From contig NZ_SCHL01000008.1 in NCBI RefSeq assembly GCF_004099695.1, positions 1 to 64,000 of the forward strand: a stretch of DNA of 64,000 nucleotides. The letters are read 5' to 3'. A model generated the notes under the pieces. It saw nothing but the letters and a program-made list of their open reading frames with translations, had not been told where the DNA came from and made no database searches. This document shows, piece by piece, positions 18,322 through 27,733 of this stretch (position 1 is its first letter; every line of letters starts with the position of its first letter). A program made the translations under genes and the position numbers. The stretch is from Methanosarcina sp. MSH10X1 (lineage in GTDB: Archaea > Halobacteriota > Methanosarcinia > Methanosarcinales > Methanosarcinaceae).

Positions 18322-18862
18322 AAGCTCTATTTTTCAAAGAATAATGTAATAAGACTATGGATAAGATATGGCTCAGGGTAGCAGAGCCGGGCGGTGAGAG
18401 CGTAATAAGGGAGCGCCGGCCCGATAATGGAAGAGAAGGGTCAGGGTGAGGTCATGGCCAATGGGAACCATAATCCTGTGAAGAAAAAGAAACCTCAAAT
18501 TTAGTGTCAGGAATGTGTTTAAAGTTACAAACATTTCTAAATGGATCTTAAATCCATTGCCTGATAGGTATTCCCCAGCACAACCAGAAGAAATGTAATT
18601 AAGAGAGAAATATTATCTCTTTTCGATAAACCAAAAAATGAGCTTCAAATTCATATGAATGTCATAAGGTGTTATTTTATGAATCAGATCTTTGGCTAAT
18701 GTTATGTCAATAACACCTAACCTGTGTGTTAGTAAAACCAAACTTCAGGTCAAAAAAGCCATAAAATAGGTTATAAATACAATTGGATATGTGTAATCAC
18801 ATATCCACCGGGTTAATGTATACATTTCAAGGTAACTGGTATTGCAGGTCTACTAAATAATA
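18322..18862. other. intergenic region with two strong inverted repeats
   Basis: No gene was recognised. AGGTGTTATT (18667-18676) pairs with AATAACACCT (18709-18718), and GGATATGTG (18785-18793) pairs with CACATATCC (18798-18806). The latter is 57 bases after the purA stop and may end its transcript. Confidence 0.5.
18785..18806 (-). terminator. short perfect hairpin downstream of purA
   Basis: A nine-base stem GGATATGTG/CACATATCC with a TAAT loop. Read on the minus strand it is followed by AATTGTATTTATAACC, a T-rich run, which fits a terminator for purA. On the plus strand it follows a TATA-like TTATAAATA by six bases, so an operator role is a second possibility. Confidence 0.45.
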
Positions 18863-20137
18863 TTACTCTTTTTTAAAAGTTTGTGCCCTGCCCGGACCAA
18901 CGGAAATATAGTTAATGGGTACTTCCATGAGTTCTTCCAGCCTGTTTACATAATTTCTGGCATTTCCCGGGAGCTCCCCAAAGGCTTTTACTTCTGTAAG
19001 GTCAGTTTCCCAGCCAGGAAGGTCCTCATAAACAGGCGTGCACTCAGCGAGATCCTCTGTAAGTTCGGGAGGATATTCAAGCTTTTCTCCCCTGAATGTG
19101 TAGCCTGTGCAGATCCGGATTGGATCCAGGCCTGTGAGTACATCCAGTTTAGTCAGGGAAATCTCGGTATAGCCGTTAAGAGCAATGGCTTTCTTCAGCA
19201 GGGGCAGATCGAACCATCCGCATCTCCTGCTCCTGCCGGTAGTTGTCCCGAACTCTCCTCCGGCTCTCTGGAGCCTTTCTCCCAGTTCTCCCGTAAGCTC
19301 TGTAGGAAGCGGGCCCTCACCCACCCTCGTGATATATGCTTTCACTATGGCAATCACATTATTTACTCTTGTAGGGCCGACTCCGAGGTTAGCACAGGCA
19401 GAGCCTGCAATTGTAGAAGAAGAGGTTACGAATTTCTGGGTTCCGTGTATAACATCAAGATGAGTACCCTGGGCAGCTTCAGCCATCACATGTTTTCCTT
19501 CATCAAGAGCCTTATTGATCTCCCTGGAAACATCTGTTACATAAGTGGCAAACTGCTCGCCCAGCTCAAGGTATCTCTCTATCAGTGCAGGGTCCCGGAC
19601 GATTTTCGGATCTCCTCCCATTGCAGCTATTTCTTTTTCTTTCTGGGGAGCAAGTTCCTCAAGTCTCGCAAAAAAGCGTTCGCGGTCCACAAGTTCAGCC
19701 ATGCGGAATTCGTCTCTTGCTATTTTATCGATGTAAGCATAGCCTATCCCGCGTTTTGTGGTTCCGATTTTCTTTTCTCTGGACGCTTCCCTTAGCCCGT
19801 CCAGCTCTATATGATAGGGCATGATTATGCTTGTCTTCGCATCGACTCCGAGTTTTCCGGTATCTACCTTTACGCCGTGTTTTTTAAACATTGTAATTTC
19901 TTCGGCAAGAACCTCAGGATTCAGGACAACCCCAGGCCCGATCAGTACTCTGGCATCAAGCAGAATACCTGATGGAATCAGGTGCAGTTTGTAAACCTCG
20001 TCTCCTACCCTGACCGTATGGCCCGCGTTGTTCCCTCCCTGGAAGCGGGCAACAATGTCATAATCTTTTGCAAGAAGGTCGACAATTTTGCCTTTTCCCT
20101 CGTCACCGAACTGCGCGCCTGTGATTATCGTAAACAT
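18863..20137 (-). CDS. purA: adenylosuccinate synthetase
   Basis: A 424-residue enzyme of normal length that joins IMP and aspartate with GTP to form adenylosuccinate in AMP synthesis. Motifs include the P-loop-like GDEGKGK at 11-17, NNAGHTV near 37-43, GTTKRGIGYAY with the usual active-site Arg/Lys, and GTTTGRSRRCGWFD in the second half. The start ATG 20137 is followed directly by the catalytic MFTIITGAQFGDEGK segment. No other purine gene is adjacent. Confidence 0.97.
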   Translation of the reverse strand: MFTIITGAQFGDEGKGKIVDLLAKDYDIVARFQGGNNAGHTVRVGDEVYKLHLIPSGILLDARVLIGPGVVLNPEVLAEEITMFKKHGVKVDTGKLGVDAKTSIIMPYHIELDGLREASREKKIGTTKRGIGYAYIDKIARDEFRMAELVDRERFFARLEELAPQKEKEIAAMGGDPKIVRDPALIERYLELGEQFATYVTDVSREINKALDEGKHVMAEAAQGTHLDVIHGTQKFVTSSSTIAGSACANLGVGPTRVNNVIAIVKAYITRVGEGPLPTELTGELGERLQRAGGEFGTTTGRSRRCGWFDLPLLKKAIALNGYTEISLTKLDVLTGLDPIRICTGYTFRGEKLEYPPELTEDLAECTPVYEDLPGWETDLTEVKAFGELPGNARNYVNRLEELMEVPINYISVGPGRAQTFKKE

Positions 20138-20332
20138 AAAGCCCTGATTCGGGCTTAACCGTTAATAACTTTTTGTTTCATTCCCCGAGTCCCGTCTCTG
20201 GTGGACGGTCCAAACTCCTCCCTAGAACTATGCAGTGTACTGCTCTTTTAGCTTCGCTCAAGAGGGCTAATTTTGGCACAGAAATTTAAAATATATCTTT
20301 CTGGAAACCGGGACGGAAAATGGGAATAAGGT

Positions 20333-20713
20333 TTAGAAGAAGGAAGCTCTGAAAATCAGCAGGCTGAGGAGCATAAGTATTATTGCAAGGATTGTTGCAG
20401 TTTTGGCGCTTTCTTTGTCGCTTCCGAAAATAATCGGTATGGGGCCGAGCATGATCACTCCGCCTGTTTTGATTTCGGACTTCGGACCCTTTTGAGGGGG
20501 GCTTCCATGGAATGGGGTCTCCGCATCAGCGGGGCTTTCATTACGGGTTTCTCTTCCGAATGTGTCTGTTCTGTTTGAGTGAGTCTGCATTGATCCGGAT
20601 TCCTGGCGTAGGCTCAGAGCTATACCGATAATAATTAGCAGAAATCCTGTAAGTATTGTAAAAATCCCAATAGAAAAAAGCATATTTCCATCAATCAGCG
20701 TTTCTTTTTCCAT
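20333..20713 (-). CDS. DUF131 (TIGR00304) family membrane protein, two segments
   Basis: 126 residues with a first membrane segment at about 11-32 (LFSIGIFTILTGFLLIIIGIAL), a polar loop, the family core GGVIMLGPIPIIFGS, and a second membrane segment at the C terminus (ILAIILMLLSLLIF). The function of DUF131 is unknown. The central loop (about 35-85) is Ser/Thr/Pro-rich and longer than in its neighbour. Its start overlaps the end of the adjacent paralogue by 19 bases, so the two form a coupled pair. Confidence 0.8.
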   Translation of the reverse strand: MEKETLIDGNMLFSIGIFTILTGFLLIIIGIALSLRQESGSMQTHSNRTDTFGRETRNESPADAETPFHGSPPQKGPKSEIKTGGVIMLGPIPIIFGSDKESAKTATILAIILMLLSLLIFRASFF

Positions 20714-20940
20714 AGGAACAGATAGAGAATTGACACTATTAATCCAAGTCCCAGCATATTTGTCGTTATTTCAGGAGAAGAGCCAAATACTATCGGGATT
20801 GGACCGATCATGATTAGTCCGCCCACCTGACTGCTTGCAGGATGCTGGAAAATGGTGAGAACTATGCCCAATAATAATATAATGAAGCCCAGGAATGTGA
20901 CTGTTGCGCCTACTCTCAGAAAATCTTGCGATGTACGCAT
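20695..20940 (-). CDS. DUF131 (TIGR00304) family membrane protein, short paralogue
   Basis: 81 residues: membrane segment at 10-30 (VGATVTFLGFIILLLGIVLTI), then GGLIMIGPIPIVFGS as in the adjacent paralogue, then a second membrane segment ending in LWKKKR, which suggests a cytoplasmic C terminus. It is upstream of, and overlaps, the 20333-20713 gene. Tandem DUF131 genes are probably an old duplication; the shared core sequence supports this. Confidence 0.8.
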   Translation of the reverse strand: MRTSQDFLRVGATVTFLGFIILLLGIVLTIFQHPASSQVGGLIMIGPIPIVFGSSPEITTNMLGLGLIVSILYLFLWKKKR

Positions 20941-21184
20941 GTGGAATGATATAATGCTTGTATTATTAAATCTATCTTTTAAACTTTTTATATCTGTGAC
21001 TCACTTGCGTCGTTTCTTAACTTAATTTGATAATTTTTATATAATGTGCCTGATCTCCGCCTCCACAGTAAAGAAAATTGACGATTGCTTTTTAATGGTT
21101 TATAATAGGATACCTTTTACCGGCAAGATTGTCCTCTCAAGCCGGGGAAAAATTTATATCATTTTGTCCTTCCCGCCCAGGCTT

Positions 21185-21272
21185 GAGCCAATAAAGAGCC
21201 AATAAAGAGCCAATAAAGAGCCAATAAAGAGTCAATGAAGAGCCAATGAAGAGCCAATGAAGAGCCAATAAA
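21185..21272. repeat. 11-bp tandem repeat, eight units
   Basis: GAGCCAATAAA is repeated eight times without gaps; units five to seven carry TCAATGAA or CCAATGAA variants. A ninth degenerate unit (GGGCTAAATTA) follows. The period of 11 is close to one helical turn. No gene covers it. Confidence 0.95.
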
Positions 21273-21920
21273 GGGCTAAATTAGAAAGTAATGTTGAAAA
21301 CCAGTATTTTTAGATTTTCTTTCTGCCTTCTTCTAGGGAAGCTTGCTGGTATCTGGAGAACGCGACAGTACATATAATATAGAAAAAGAAGGATATGAGG
21401 ATTGAGCGGAGTATAAAAATCGGCAAATCTCAGTCGAGTTTCCGAAAACAATTTAATTGAACAATTGAATAGATCCTTAGTCGGGATACTAAATATGCAG
21501 TCTGGATTAAACATGTTACAGATGTCGCAGGAAATTATATATACCCTTTTTATATTTATGTATGTATATTAACTCCCGGCATCTTAATATATACTGTGAA
21601 AAGTTAAGAGTACCTTTTAAATGTCATTTTAACCTTTGATATGTGTAAATCTTACTATAACGGGGGATTTTATGAAAAAGAATTCTTCCCTGTTTTCCCG
21701 TTTCTCAGGCTTTATCTGTTTTAAAAGCCGGGACGGAATATAATAACCTGAGATTTAATATACAGGTGGACAATCTCTCCGGAAATATCCTGAAACCTTG
21801 ACCGGCTTGATGGCTCAGGCTAAATAATCGGTTACGGAGCCGAATAGCAAGTTTTCAGGCCAGTTTGCCATTAAATCACCATCTACAAATCAACAATTCC
21901 TGAGTGAACTGATCTTTAAA

Positions 21921-21930
21921 CCATATATAA
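21921..21930 (+). promoter_or_regulatory. probable TATA box of PAN
   Basis: CCATATATAA lies 35-44 bases before the PAN start, with AGGTG at 21952-21956 as ribosome binding site. Spacing gives a very short leader. Confidence 0.45.
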
Positions 21931-21964
21931 GCTCAATATTATGCGATAAAAAAGGTGTTTTAAA

Positions 21965-23206
21965 ATGTCAGAAGACAGTGCAATAAGATCTTCTCTAGAA
22001 GATATCAAAACAAGGGTAGAGTTCCAGCTTGAGTGCGGGAAGATCGATGCTGAAGATGTGAAGTCTCTCTTAACCGAAATAGAAATCATGAGGGTCCAGA
22101 ACGAGAACATGAAGGCCCGGCTTCTTGAGGCAAGTGTGGCGACAGGCAGGCACCTTCAGGAAATCAATAAATTGAAAGCTCACCTGGAACAGCTTACCGA
22201 GCCTCCTCTCTTTATTGCAACTATTCTTGAGGTAAACGGAGAAATCGCGCTTATAAGGCAGCATGGGAACAACCAGGAGGTTCTTACCCAGATCCCTGAA
22301 GAATGCATCGGAAAGATTGAACCCGGCATGAGAGTTGCAGTAAACGGGGCATACTCAATTATCTCCATAGTAAGCAGGGCTGCCGATGTAAGGGCTCAGG
22401 TTATGGAGCTCATAAACTCGCCTGGGGTTGACTACAGCATGATTGGCGGGCTGGACGAGGTACTGCAGGAAGTCCGGGAAAGCGTTGAACTTCCGCTTAC
22501 CGAGCCTGAACTTTTCGAGGATCTCGGAATCGAACCTCCTTCAGGTGTTCTGCTCCACGGTGCCCCGGGTACGGGCAAGACCCTTATTGCAAAAGCCATA
22601 GCCTCTCAGGCAAAAGCAACCTTCATCCGGATGTCGGGCTCGGACCTGGTCCAGAAGTTCGTAGGCGAGGGCTCAAGGCTTGTTAAAGATATTTTCCAGC
22701 TTGCGCGGGACAAATCCCCAAGTATTCTCTTCATAGATGAAATCGATGCTGTCGGTAGCATGAGAACCTATGACGGAACCAGCGGCTCGGCTGAAGTCAA
22801 CAGGACAATGCTTCAACTCCTTGCTGAGATGGACGGTTTTGATCCTAAAGGCAATGTAAAAGTGGTTGCTGCGACCAACAGGATTGACCTGCTTGACCCG
22901 GCTCTCCTCAGGCCTGGCAGGTTTGACAGGTCGATCGAGGTTCCGCTCCCTGATGATATAGGAAGGGTTGAAATCCTTAAGATCCATACCCGCAAGATGA
23001 ACCTGGCAGATGACGTGGACTTCGAGAAACTCGCAAAAGTCATGAAAGGCATGAGCGGGGCGGAAATCAGCGTTATTGTCAAGGAAGCCGGAATTTTTGT
23101 GCTGCGCAGGCGCGGTAAACAGATTACCATGTCAGACTTCCTGAAAGCACACGAAAAGGTCGTAAACACCGAGGAACCCACAATTCCCCAGGCTATGTTT
23201 GTATAA
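21965..23206 (+). CDS. proteasome-activating nucleotidase PAN
   Basis: A 413-residue AAA+ ATPase that unfolds substrates and feeds them to the 20S proteasome. Order: an N-terminal coiled coil (about 20-75), an OB domain (about 80-140), then the AAA+ module with Walker A GAPGTGKT (199-206), Walker B ILFIDEIDAV and the second region AATNRIDLLDPALLRPGRFDR. The C terminus is MFV, so the docking HbYX motif has Phe in place of the usual Tyr. A TATA-like box and AGGTG precede it. tRNA-Glu follows downstream. Confidence 0.95.
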   Translation: MSEDSAIRSSLEDIKTRVEFQLECGKIDAEDVKSLLTEIEIMRVQNENMKARLLEASVATGRHLQEINKLKAHLEQLTEPPLFIATILEVNGEIALIRQHGNNQEVLTQIPEECIGKIEPGMRVAVNGAYSIISIVSRAADVRAQVMELINSPGVDYSMIGGLDEVLQEVRESVELPLTEPELFEDLGIEPPSGVLLHGAPGTGKTLIAKAIASQAKATFIRMSGSDLVQKFVGEGSRLVKDIFQLARDKSPSILFIDEIDAVGSMRTYDGTSGSAEVNRTMLQLLAEMDGFDPKGNVKVVAATNRIDLLDPALLRPGRFDRSIEVPLPDDIGRVEILKIHTRKMNLADDVDFEKLAKVMKGMSGAEISVIVKEAGIFVLRRRGKQITMSDFLKAHEKVVNTEEPTIPQAMFV

Positions 23207-23421
23207 TCGGTCCTGGTAGCCCAAGCTTGAAAGTCAAAACCGAATTACTCTTCAAATTTAAGGAAAACTCTTCTGTAAAGTTCTCCTCAAGCATGCCGGA
23301 TAGGACAAAACCTACCGGCAGTTCCTTCTTTTTTGAACTGTCAAACGAAAGGTTTATATTTTATAAATTACTTGAAGATATGCTGCCTGAGAGGCAAAGC
23401 ATAATAACAGGACAACAAACT

Positions 23422-23496
23422 GCTCCGATAGTGTAGCTCGGCCAATCATTCAGGACTCTCACTCCTGCGACTGGGGTTCAAATCCCCATCGGAGCA
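23422..23496 (+). tRNA. tRNA-Glu (anticodon CTC)
   Basis: Acceptor stem GCTCCGA pairs with TCGGAGC, the anticodon stem CAGGA/TCCTG encloses loop CTCTCAC (anticodon CTC), and the T arm has GGTTCAAATCC. The discriminator is A and CCA is not encoded. No intron. Confidence 0.95.
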
Positions 23497-23772
23497 CTTT
23501 CCTTTTTACAACATTTTTCTTTTTACAATACTTTTAATCCAGAGTTTTTATCAATTGTTTTTTACCGGATTTCTTAGTCATCTAAAATTGATTCACTATC
23601 TAAAATTGATTCACTAATTCTCTCAATTCATTCTGCCAGCTTATTTCCAAACTTCGTAATATCTATTTATCTTCCTATCTTCCCATTATTGCCTGATCTT
23701 TCTACAGGATAGTTTTTCTTTGATCGGCGTTTAGTGATTATTGATCGGAACCAGAGGAAGCGGATTGGAATT
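23497..23772. other. short spacer with a direct repeat
   Basis: CTAAAATTGATTCACTA occurs twice in tandem at about 23581-23614. No gene. Confidence 0.5.
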
Positions 23773-24741
23773 ATGAGAACAGAAAGCCTGCCGGACATTC
23801 CGGATATTGGAAAAAAGCTTCTTGGCTACCTTTATGGCACTGCCTGTGCGGATGCCCTCGGACGTCCGGTAGAACACCTGACCCTTGAGCAAATCAAAGA
23901 TAAGTACGGAGAAAAAGGAATTCTTGAACTCCCGCCCAATTCCCCCTGGACTGATGATACCCAGTTGATGCTTGTACTTGCCAGGGCTCTGCTTAGGGGA
24001 GCAGAACTTGAAATTCCCGGGCTTATGGACAGGATAGCAGAGGAACTTGTACTCTGGCTGGATGAACCTGACATGGGTGCAGGGGCGACTACCAGAGGTG
24101 CAGCGCTAAGCCTTAAGGACGAGATTCACTGGAGCGAATCCGGAATCGGCTCGAAAACCTGCGGAAGCCTTATGCGGGCTGGAATTCTTGGTTTTGTTTA
24201 CCGGAACGATCCCCAAAAGCTGGCTAAAGTCGCCCTGATTTCGGGCAAAATTACTCATTCCCATCCGGTTGCAGAGGCTGCTTCCATTGCAGGAGCATAT
24301 TCAGTTAAACTTGCCCTTGACGGGGTAGAACCGGGAGAAATGTTTGAGCCTCTTCTTGAGGTAACTCAGGGAATCTCTAAGGAATTTACTCATGCCCTGG
24401 AAAATTCGTATAAATTGGCTTACAGTGACATCGGAGATGAGGAAGGCTTGAAGAAGCTCGGACAGGGCTGGTATGCTGATGAAACTTTTGCCCTGGCATA
24501 CTTCTGCATATTGCGTTCTCCGGATGACTATAGAAAAGCAGTACAGACCGCAGTGAATATTACCGGGGACTCGGATTCGGTTGGGGGTGTTGCAGGAGGC
24601 ATTCTTGGAGCCAGGCTGGGGATTGAAGCCATACCTGTTTCCTGGGTTGAGGCACTCAGGGATAAGGAAAAACTGGGGGAAATGGTCGGGCCTCTGCTTG
24701 AAAAGCATTATCAGGTTTCAGAGGGTAAATTTAGAGAATAA
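23773..24741 (+). CDS. ADP-ribosylglycohydrolase family protein
   Basis: 322 residues with the Mg-dependent hydrolase signature: LLGYLYGTACADALGRP at the start, SPWTDDTQLML with the metal-binding TDDT, GAGATTRGAAL, and GDSDSVGGVAGGILGA near the C terminus. Enzymes of this family remove ADP-ribose from protein or from DNA/RNA, or act on dinitrogenase reductase (DraG). The frame is open to GTG 23734; ATG 23773 is chosen because the domain begins shortly after. A DraG-like role is possible because a nifB lies at 57 kb, but no nif operon is present in this window. Confidence 0.9.
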   Translation: MRTESLPDIPDIGKKLLGYLYGTACADALGRPVEHLTLEQIKDKYGEKGILELPPNSPWTDDTQLMLVLARALLRGAELEIPGLMDRIAEELVLWLDEPDMGAGATTRGAALSLKDEIHWSESGIGSKTCGSLMRAGILGFVYRNDPQKLAKVALISGKITHSHPVAEAASIAGAYSVKLALDGVEPGEMFEPLLEVTQGISKEFTHALENSYKLAYSDIGDEEGLKKLGQGWYADETFALAYFCILRSPDDYRKAVQTAVNITGDSDSVGGVAGGILGARLGIEAIPVSWVEALRDKEKLGEMVGPLLEKHYQVSEGKFRE

Positions 24742-24793
24742 CTTGAAGCCTTGAAGCTCTATTCAGGCCTTGAGATTAAACTGAGGTCTTAAA

Positions 24794-25303
24794 ATGGGAT
24801 TTTCCAAAAAAAACGTTTATTCCGGGAAAGGTGACTGTCCAGAAAAATATCTTTCTTCCCAAAAGGACATCTTCTCCGGAAAGGGCGTCTATTGTTTGAT
24901 ATTTGAAAATCGAGCATGCAAGCTTGAGATAGGTAAAAAGGGTGAGCTCTCTTTCCTGTCGGGGTTCCACATATATGTGGGATCGGCTCTGGGACCCGGG
25001 GGCCTTAAAAGGGTAAGGAGGCATATCAATCTCTCCCGGAACCGGGACCGGAATCCCAGATGGCATGTAGATTATCTTCATCTGAATCCTGCTTTCAGAC
25101 TGGTTTCAGCGGTTTATGCTTTTACTTCTGCCCGGTTTGAATGTACACTTGCTGGCAGGATAGGAGGAGATTCGGTATCGGGCTTCGGGTGCACAGACTG
25201 TGCATGCAGTTCTCATCTTTTTTATAGAAACAAAAATCCGGTTTTAGAGATTACTGGAGCTTTTGAAGCTCTGGGACTTCATGCCGTTGTATTTGAACTT
25301 TAA
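24794..25303 (+). CDS. DUF123 / GIY-YIG-like endonuclease family protein
   Basis: 169 residues. After a ~30-residue polar N-terminal extension, the core has KGVYCLIFENRACKLEIG, FLSGFHIYVGSALGPGGLKRV, RRHINLSRNRDRNPRWHVDY and the Cys-rich GFGCTDCACSSHLF, the pattern of the Uri/DUF123 superfamily of predicted nucleases. GAGGT lies seven bases before ATG 24794. It follows the ADP-ribosylglycohydrolase by 52 bases and may be co-transcribed. The role is unknown. Confidence 0.85.
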   Translation: MGFSKKNVYSGKGDCPEKYLSSQKDIFSGKGVYCLIFENRACKLEIGKKGELSFLSGFHIYVGSALGPGGLKRVRRHINLSRNRDRNPRWHVDYLHLNPAFRLVSAVYAFTSARFECTLAGRIGGDSVSGFGCTDCACSSHLFYRNKNPVLEITGAFEALGLHAVVFEL

Positions 25304-25423
25304 ATCTTAATTTTAATTTCAATTTTAACCTGATTTCTTCTTTGATACCAACAGGAAAGCTTAAGGTAAAACAGGATTTTATCTAGTTATAAGAAATTGG
25401 GTTGTTTAATCAGGGGATATTCA

Positions 25424-26965
25424 ATGGAACAATTTTCTTTTATTGCCTGCATGCCTGATAGGCCCGGAGCACTGCATAGGGCGGCGGAAATTGTTACGCG
25501 GTACGAAGGGAATATTAACAGGATTCAGTACGACCACAGGATAGATATGCATACTGTTTTCTTTGAAGTGACCGCTGCTCCGCAGGCTTATGAAAAGATC
25601 CGTGAAGAACTGGAAAAGATAGGCTATCTCCAGACTTCTCTTCAGCCTGTAGCTTTCCTGAAATTCCATATTTATCTTCCTAACTGCCCTGGTGCTTTAT
25701 TTGACCTCCTGAATCATATTACCTCATCGGGAGCAAACATTACTCTTCTTGATTTTGATGATCGGGGACAGCATCCTGAAAGGCTTGTAGTGGGTCTTAA
25801 CATCGAAAATCCGGGTATGATCGATACCCTCCTGAACAGGCTTAAATCAAGATACAGGCTCGAAATTCTCGAGTACGATACAACCGGGGAGAAACTTGAT
25901 GATACCGTATTTTATCTCCGGCTGGCGCAGAAGCTCAGATCCTTTCTCGGGAGTGCGGAAGATGCTTTTCTGATGAGGTTCCTGCACGATATTAACCATA
26001 TTGCCCAGGAACTCTCAAACCTTCGGAAGGACCCTATTGAGGTTTTTGAGAATATTCTCAAAGTTGGGGATTGTCTTAACAGGACTTCAGGGGATAATTT
26101 TTATGCCGACGTACAGAGGATCAGAGTAAGGGATGATATTGAACTTCTGTGTTTTCAACTTCCCTGCGGGGGAAATATCTATCTCTTCGATACTCCTTCC
26201 GAAAGGGTCATGATCGACACCGGGTATGGGATTTATTTCAAGGACATTGTGAATATGCTCCAGCATTACGGGCTTGGGGATTTAAGCCTGCTCAAAAGAA
26301 TTTACATAACTCACGCCGATGCCGACCATTGTGGGGCTGCAGGTTTTTTTCCTGCGCCATCCTATCTTAACCGCGAGACTTTTTTGATCACGCGGGAAAC
26401 CAGCAGAGCCTATGGGTCCAGCAACCAGGGTTGTATTCTGGAAGAAGTTTATACGAAAATAATAAATCTTTTTTCCAGGTTTACTCCTCCTGAAAACATA
26501 GTTCTCTTGCCCGAAATCTCCCTATCAGGCAAAACAGTTGAAAAGCGAGGTTCATTTCCTGTTATTACCCGGTTCCTGATAGGCGACCTGGAATTTGAAG
26601 CCCTCGCAGGTATGGGCGGACATATGCATGGAGAGGTTTTTTACCTGTGTCCTGAGGAGGGGCTGCTTTTCCCCGAAGATGCCGTGATCAATTTTAGAAG
26701 CCTGACCCCTGCTAGAACGGAATATAATGTTCTGGCTGATTATCTTATGACATCGGTGAATGTTGACAGCAAGCTCGCGCGAGAGGAACGAAAGGCTCTT
26801 ATTTCTCTCATTTCTGAGATCGACGATAAGCTTGCCGGAAAGAACAGGAAATGCCTTATCTGCTGTGGGCACGGTTCAATATCCGTAATGGAAGATGGAA
26901 AGCTTGTCGAATACACTGGTTCAGAAAGGTACGTTGCAGGGCAAAAACATATCTCGGTTTCTTAA
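25424..26965 (+). CDS. ACT-domain metallo-beta-lactamase-fold hydrolase
   Basis: 513 residues. Two ACT-like domains open the protein (about 1-70, FIACMPDRPGALHRAAEIV; about 75-150, FHIYLPNCPGALFDLLNHI), each with the ligand-binding DRPGAL/NCPGAL loop, followed by a helical linker (160-230) and a metallo-beta-lactamase domain from about 240. The metal motif reads THADADHCG, so the second histidine of HxHxDH is replaced by Asp, as in some diiron or hydrolytic variants. GGHMHGE and CCGHGS supply later ligands. The frame is open to TTG 25397; GGGGAT places the start at ATG 25424. The substrate is unknown; ACT domains suggest amino-acid control. Confidence 0.85.
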   Translation: MEQFSFIACMPDRPGALHRAAEIVTRYEGNINRIQYDHRIDMHTVFFEVTAAPQAYEKIREELEKIGYLQTSLQPVAFLKFHIYLPNCPGALFDLLNHITSSGANITLLDFDDRGQHPERLVVGLNIENPGMIDTLLNRLKSRYRLEILEYDTTGEKLDDTVFYLRLAQKLRSFLGSAEDAFLMRFLHDINHIAQELSNLRKDPIEVFENILKVGDCLNRTSGDNFYADVQRIRVRDDIELLCFQLPCGGNIYLFDTPSERVMIDTGYGIYFKDIVNMLQHYGLGDLSLLKRIYITHADADHCGAAGFFPAPSYLNRETFLITRETSRAYGSSNQGCILEEVYTKIINLFSRFTPPENIVLLPEISLSGKTVEKRGSFPVITRFLIGDLEFEALAGMGGHMHGEVFYLCPEEGLLFPEDAVINFRSLTPARTEYNVLADYLMTSVNVDSKLAREERKALISLISEIDDKLAGKNRKCLICCGHGSISVMEDGKLVEYTGSERYVAGQKHISVS

Positions 26966-27215
26966 TAAAGTTCATGAAAATGAAAAAGCGGGAACTTCTA
27001 CATGGAAAATCAAGAAAATTAGATAACTGACCTGATCTATAGGCTACAATTCAATAAATCTCTTTCTGGAGCTGTTTTCAGAGCTATTTTACTATATTTT
27101 GTGATTCTGCAGAATCAATCATAGTATCGATCGGGGGTAAATCCGACCTTTTTATATTTCAAGTTTTATATAAATTATTTAGGGATACTGATATTGACAA
27201 TTCTGGAGAAGCTGG
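26966..27215. other. intergenic spacer
   Basis: AT-rich, with no open frame or repeat noticed; lies between convergent genes. Confidence 0.4.
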
Positions 27216-27533
27216 TTACTCTCCTCCTCTCCCTCCAAAACCCTGGCTGCTGCCTCCGGTTGACGAGCCACCTCCACCTGACCCACCAGTGCCGGTTCCA
27301 CCGAAACCCTGACTTTTTCCTCCCGCACCCCCACCGGCTGTTCGACCTGCTCCTTCTATAGCTTTCATGATAGAGTCGGATGATTCGTATTCTCTATCAG
27401 GAAGTGTTTGCAGGTCTTCTATTATGTCGCTGGAAGCGTTTTGTCTTCTGGCTTGTTCTACAATTTGCTCTTTTCTCGCTGGAAACTGCATATTTCTAAA
27501 AACTTCCTGCATTGTACTGGCACTTGCCCTCAT
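27216..27533 (-). CDS. DUF2795 domain protein with glycine-rich tail
   Basis: 105 residues. The first ~60 (MQEVFRNMQFPARKEQIVEQ, then ARRQNASSDIIEDLQTLPDR) match DUF2795, a small helical domain with PAxKxxLVxxA and LPDREYxS signatures. The last ~40 residues are almost only Gly, Ser and Thr with GFGG motifs, so a flexible or aggregating tail. A polypurine AAGGTG is just upstream of ATG 27533. The function is unknown. Confidence 0.75.
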   Translation of the reverse strand: MRASASTMQEVFRNMQFPARKEQIVEQARRQNASSDIIEDLQTLPDREYESSDSIMKAIEGAGRTAGGGAGGKSQGFGGTGTGGSGGGGSSTGGSSQGFGGRGGE

Positions 27534-27733
27534 ACCTTTTCACCTTCCCCATGTTTTATGGATTTACCCCCGATTTAAACAATTATATTAATCCTATAAA
27601 TAAATACTCGGTTATATATTTTAAAATCAGGGCGCTTGTTACTGGAAGTTTCCCTACTGAGTGATATTACTTCGTCAAAGAGCGCTGTAAAAATCCGGTA
27701 TGAAGGGTTGAGAAAAGTGTGCTGTAATATGAA

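Larger units (their letters stand above)
20941..21964. other. 1-kb intergenic region with an 11-bp tandem repeat and the PAN promoter
   Basis: No supported gene. It holds the 11-bp repeat at 21185-21272 and a TATA-like box before PAN. The 77-residue minus-strand open frame across 21281-21514 has no protein-like character or ribosome binding site. Confidence 0.45.

Noticed and set aside
18453-18504. Short frame MANGNHNPVKKKKPQI
   Set aside because: Very short, no convincing start signal, and no similarity; chance open frame.
18881-19795. 304-residue plus-strand frame
   Set aside because: Antisense shadow of purA.
21185-21272. 11-bp tandem repeat as a CRISPR array
   Set aside because: Units are contiguous without spacers and far too short.
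23227-23436. 69-residue frame after PAN
   Set aside because: Runs into the tRNA-Glu gene and has no ribosome binding site or family similarity.
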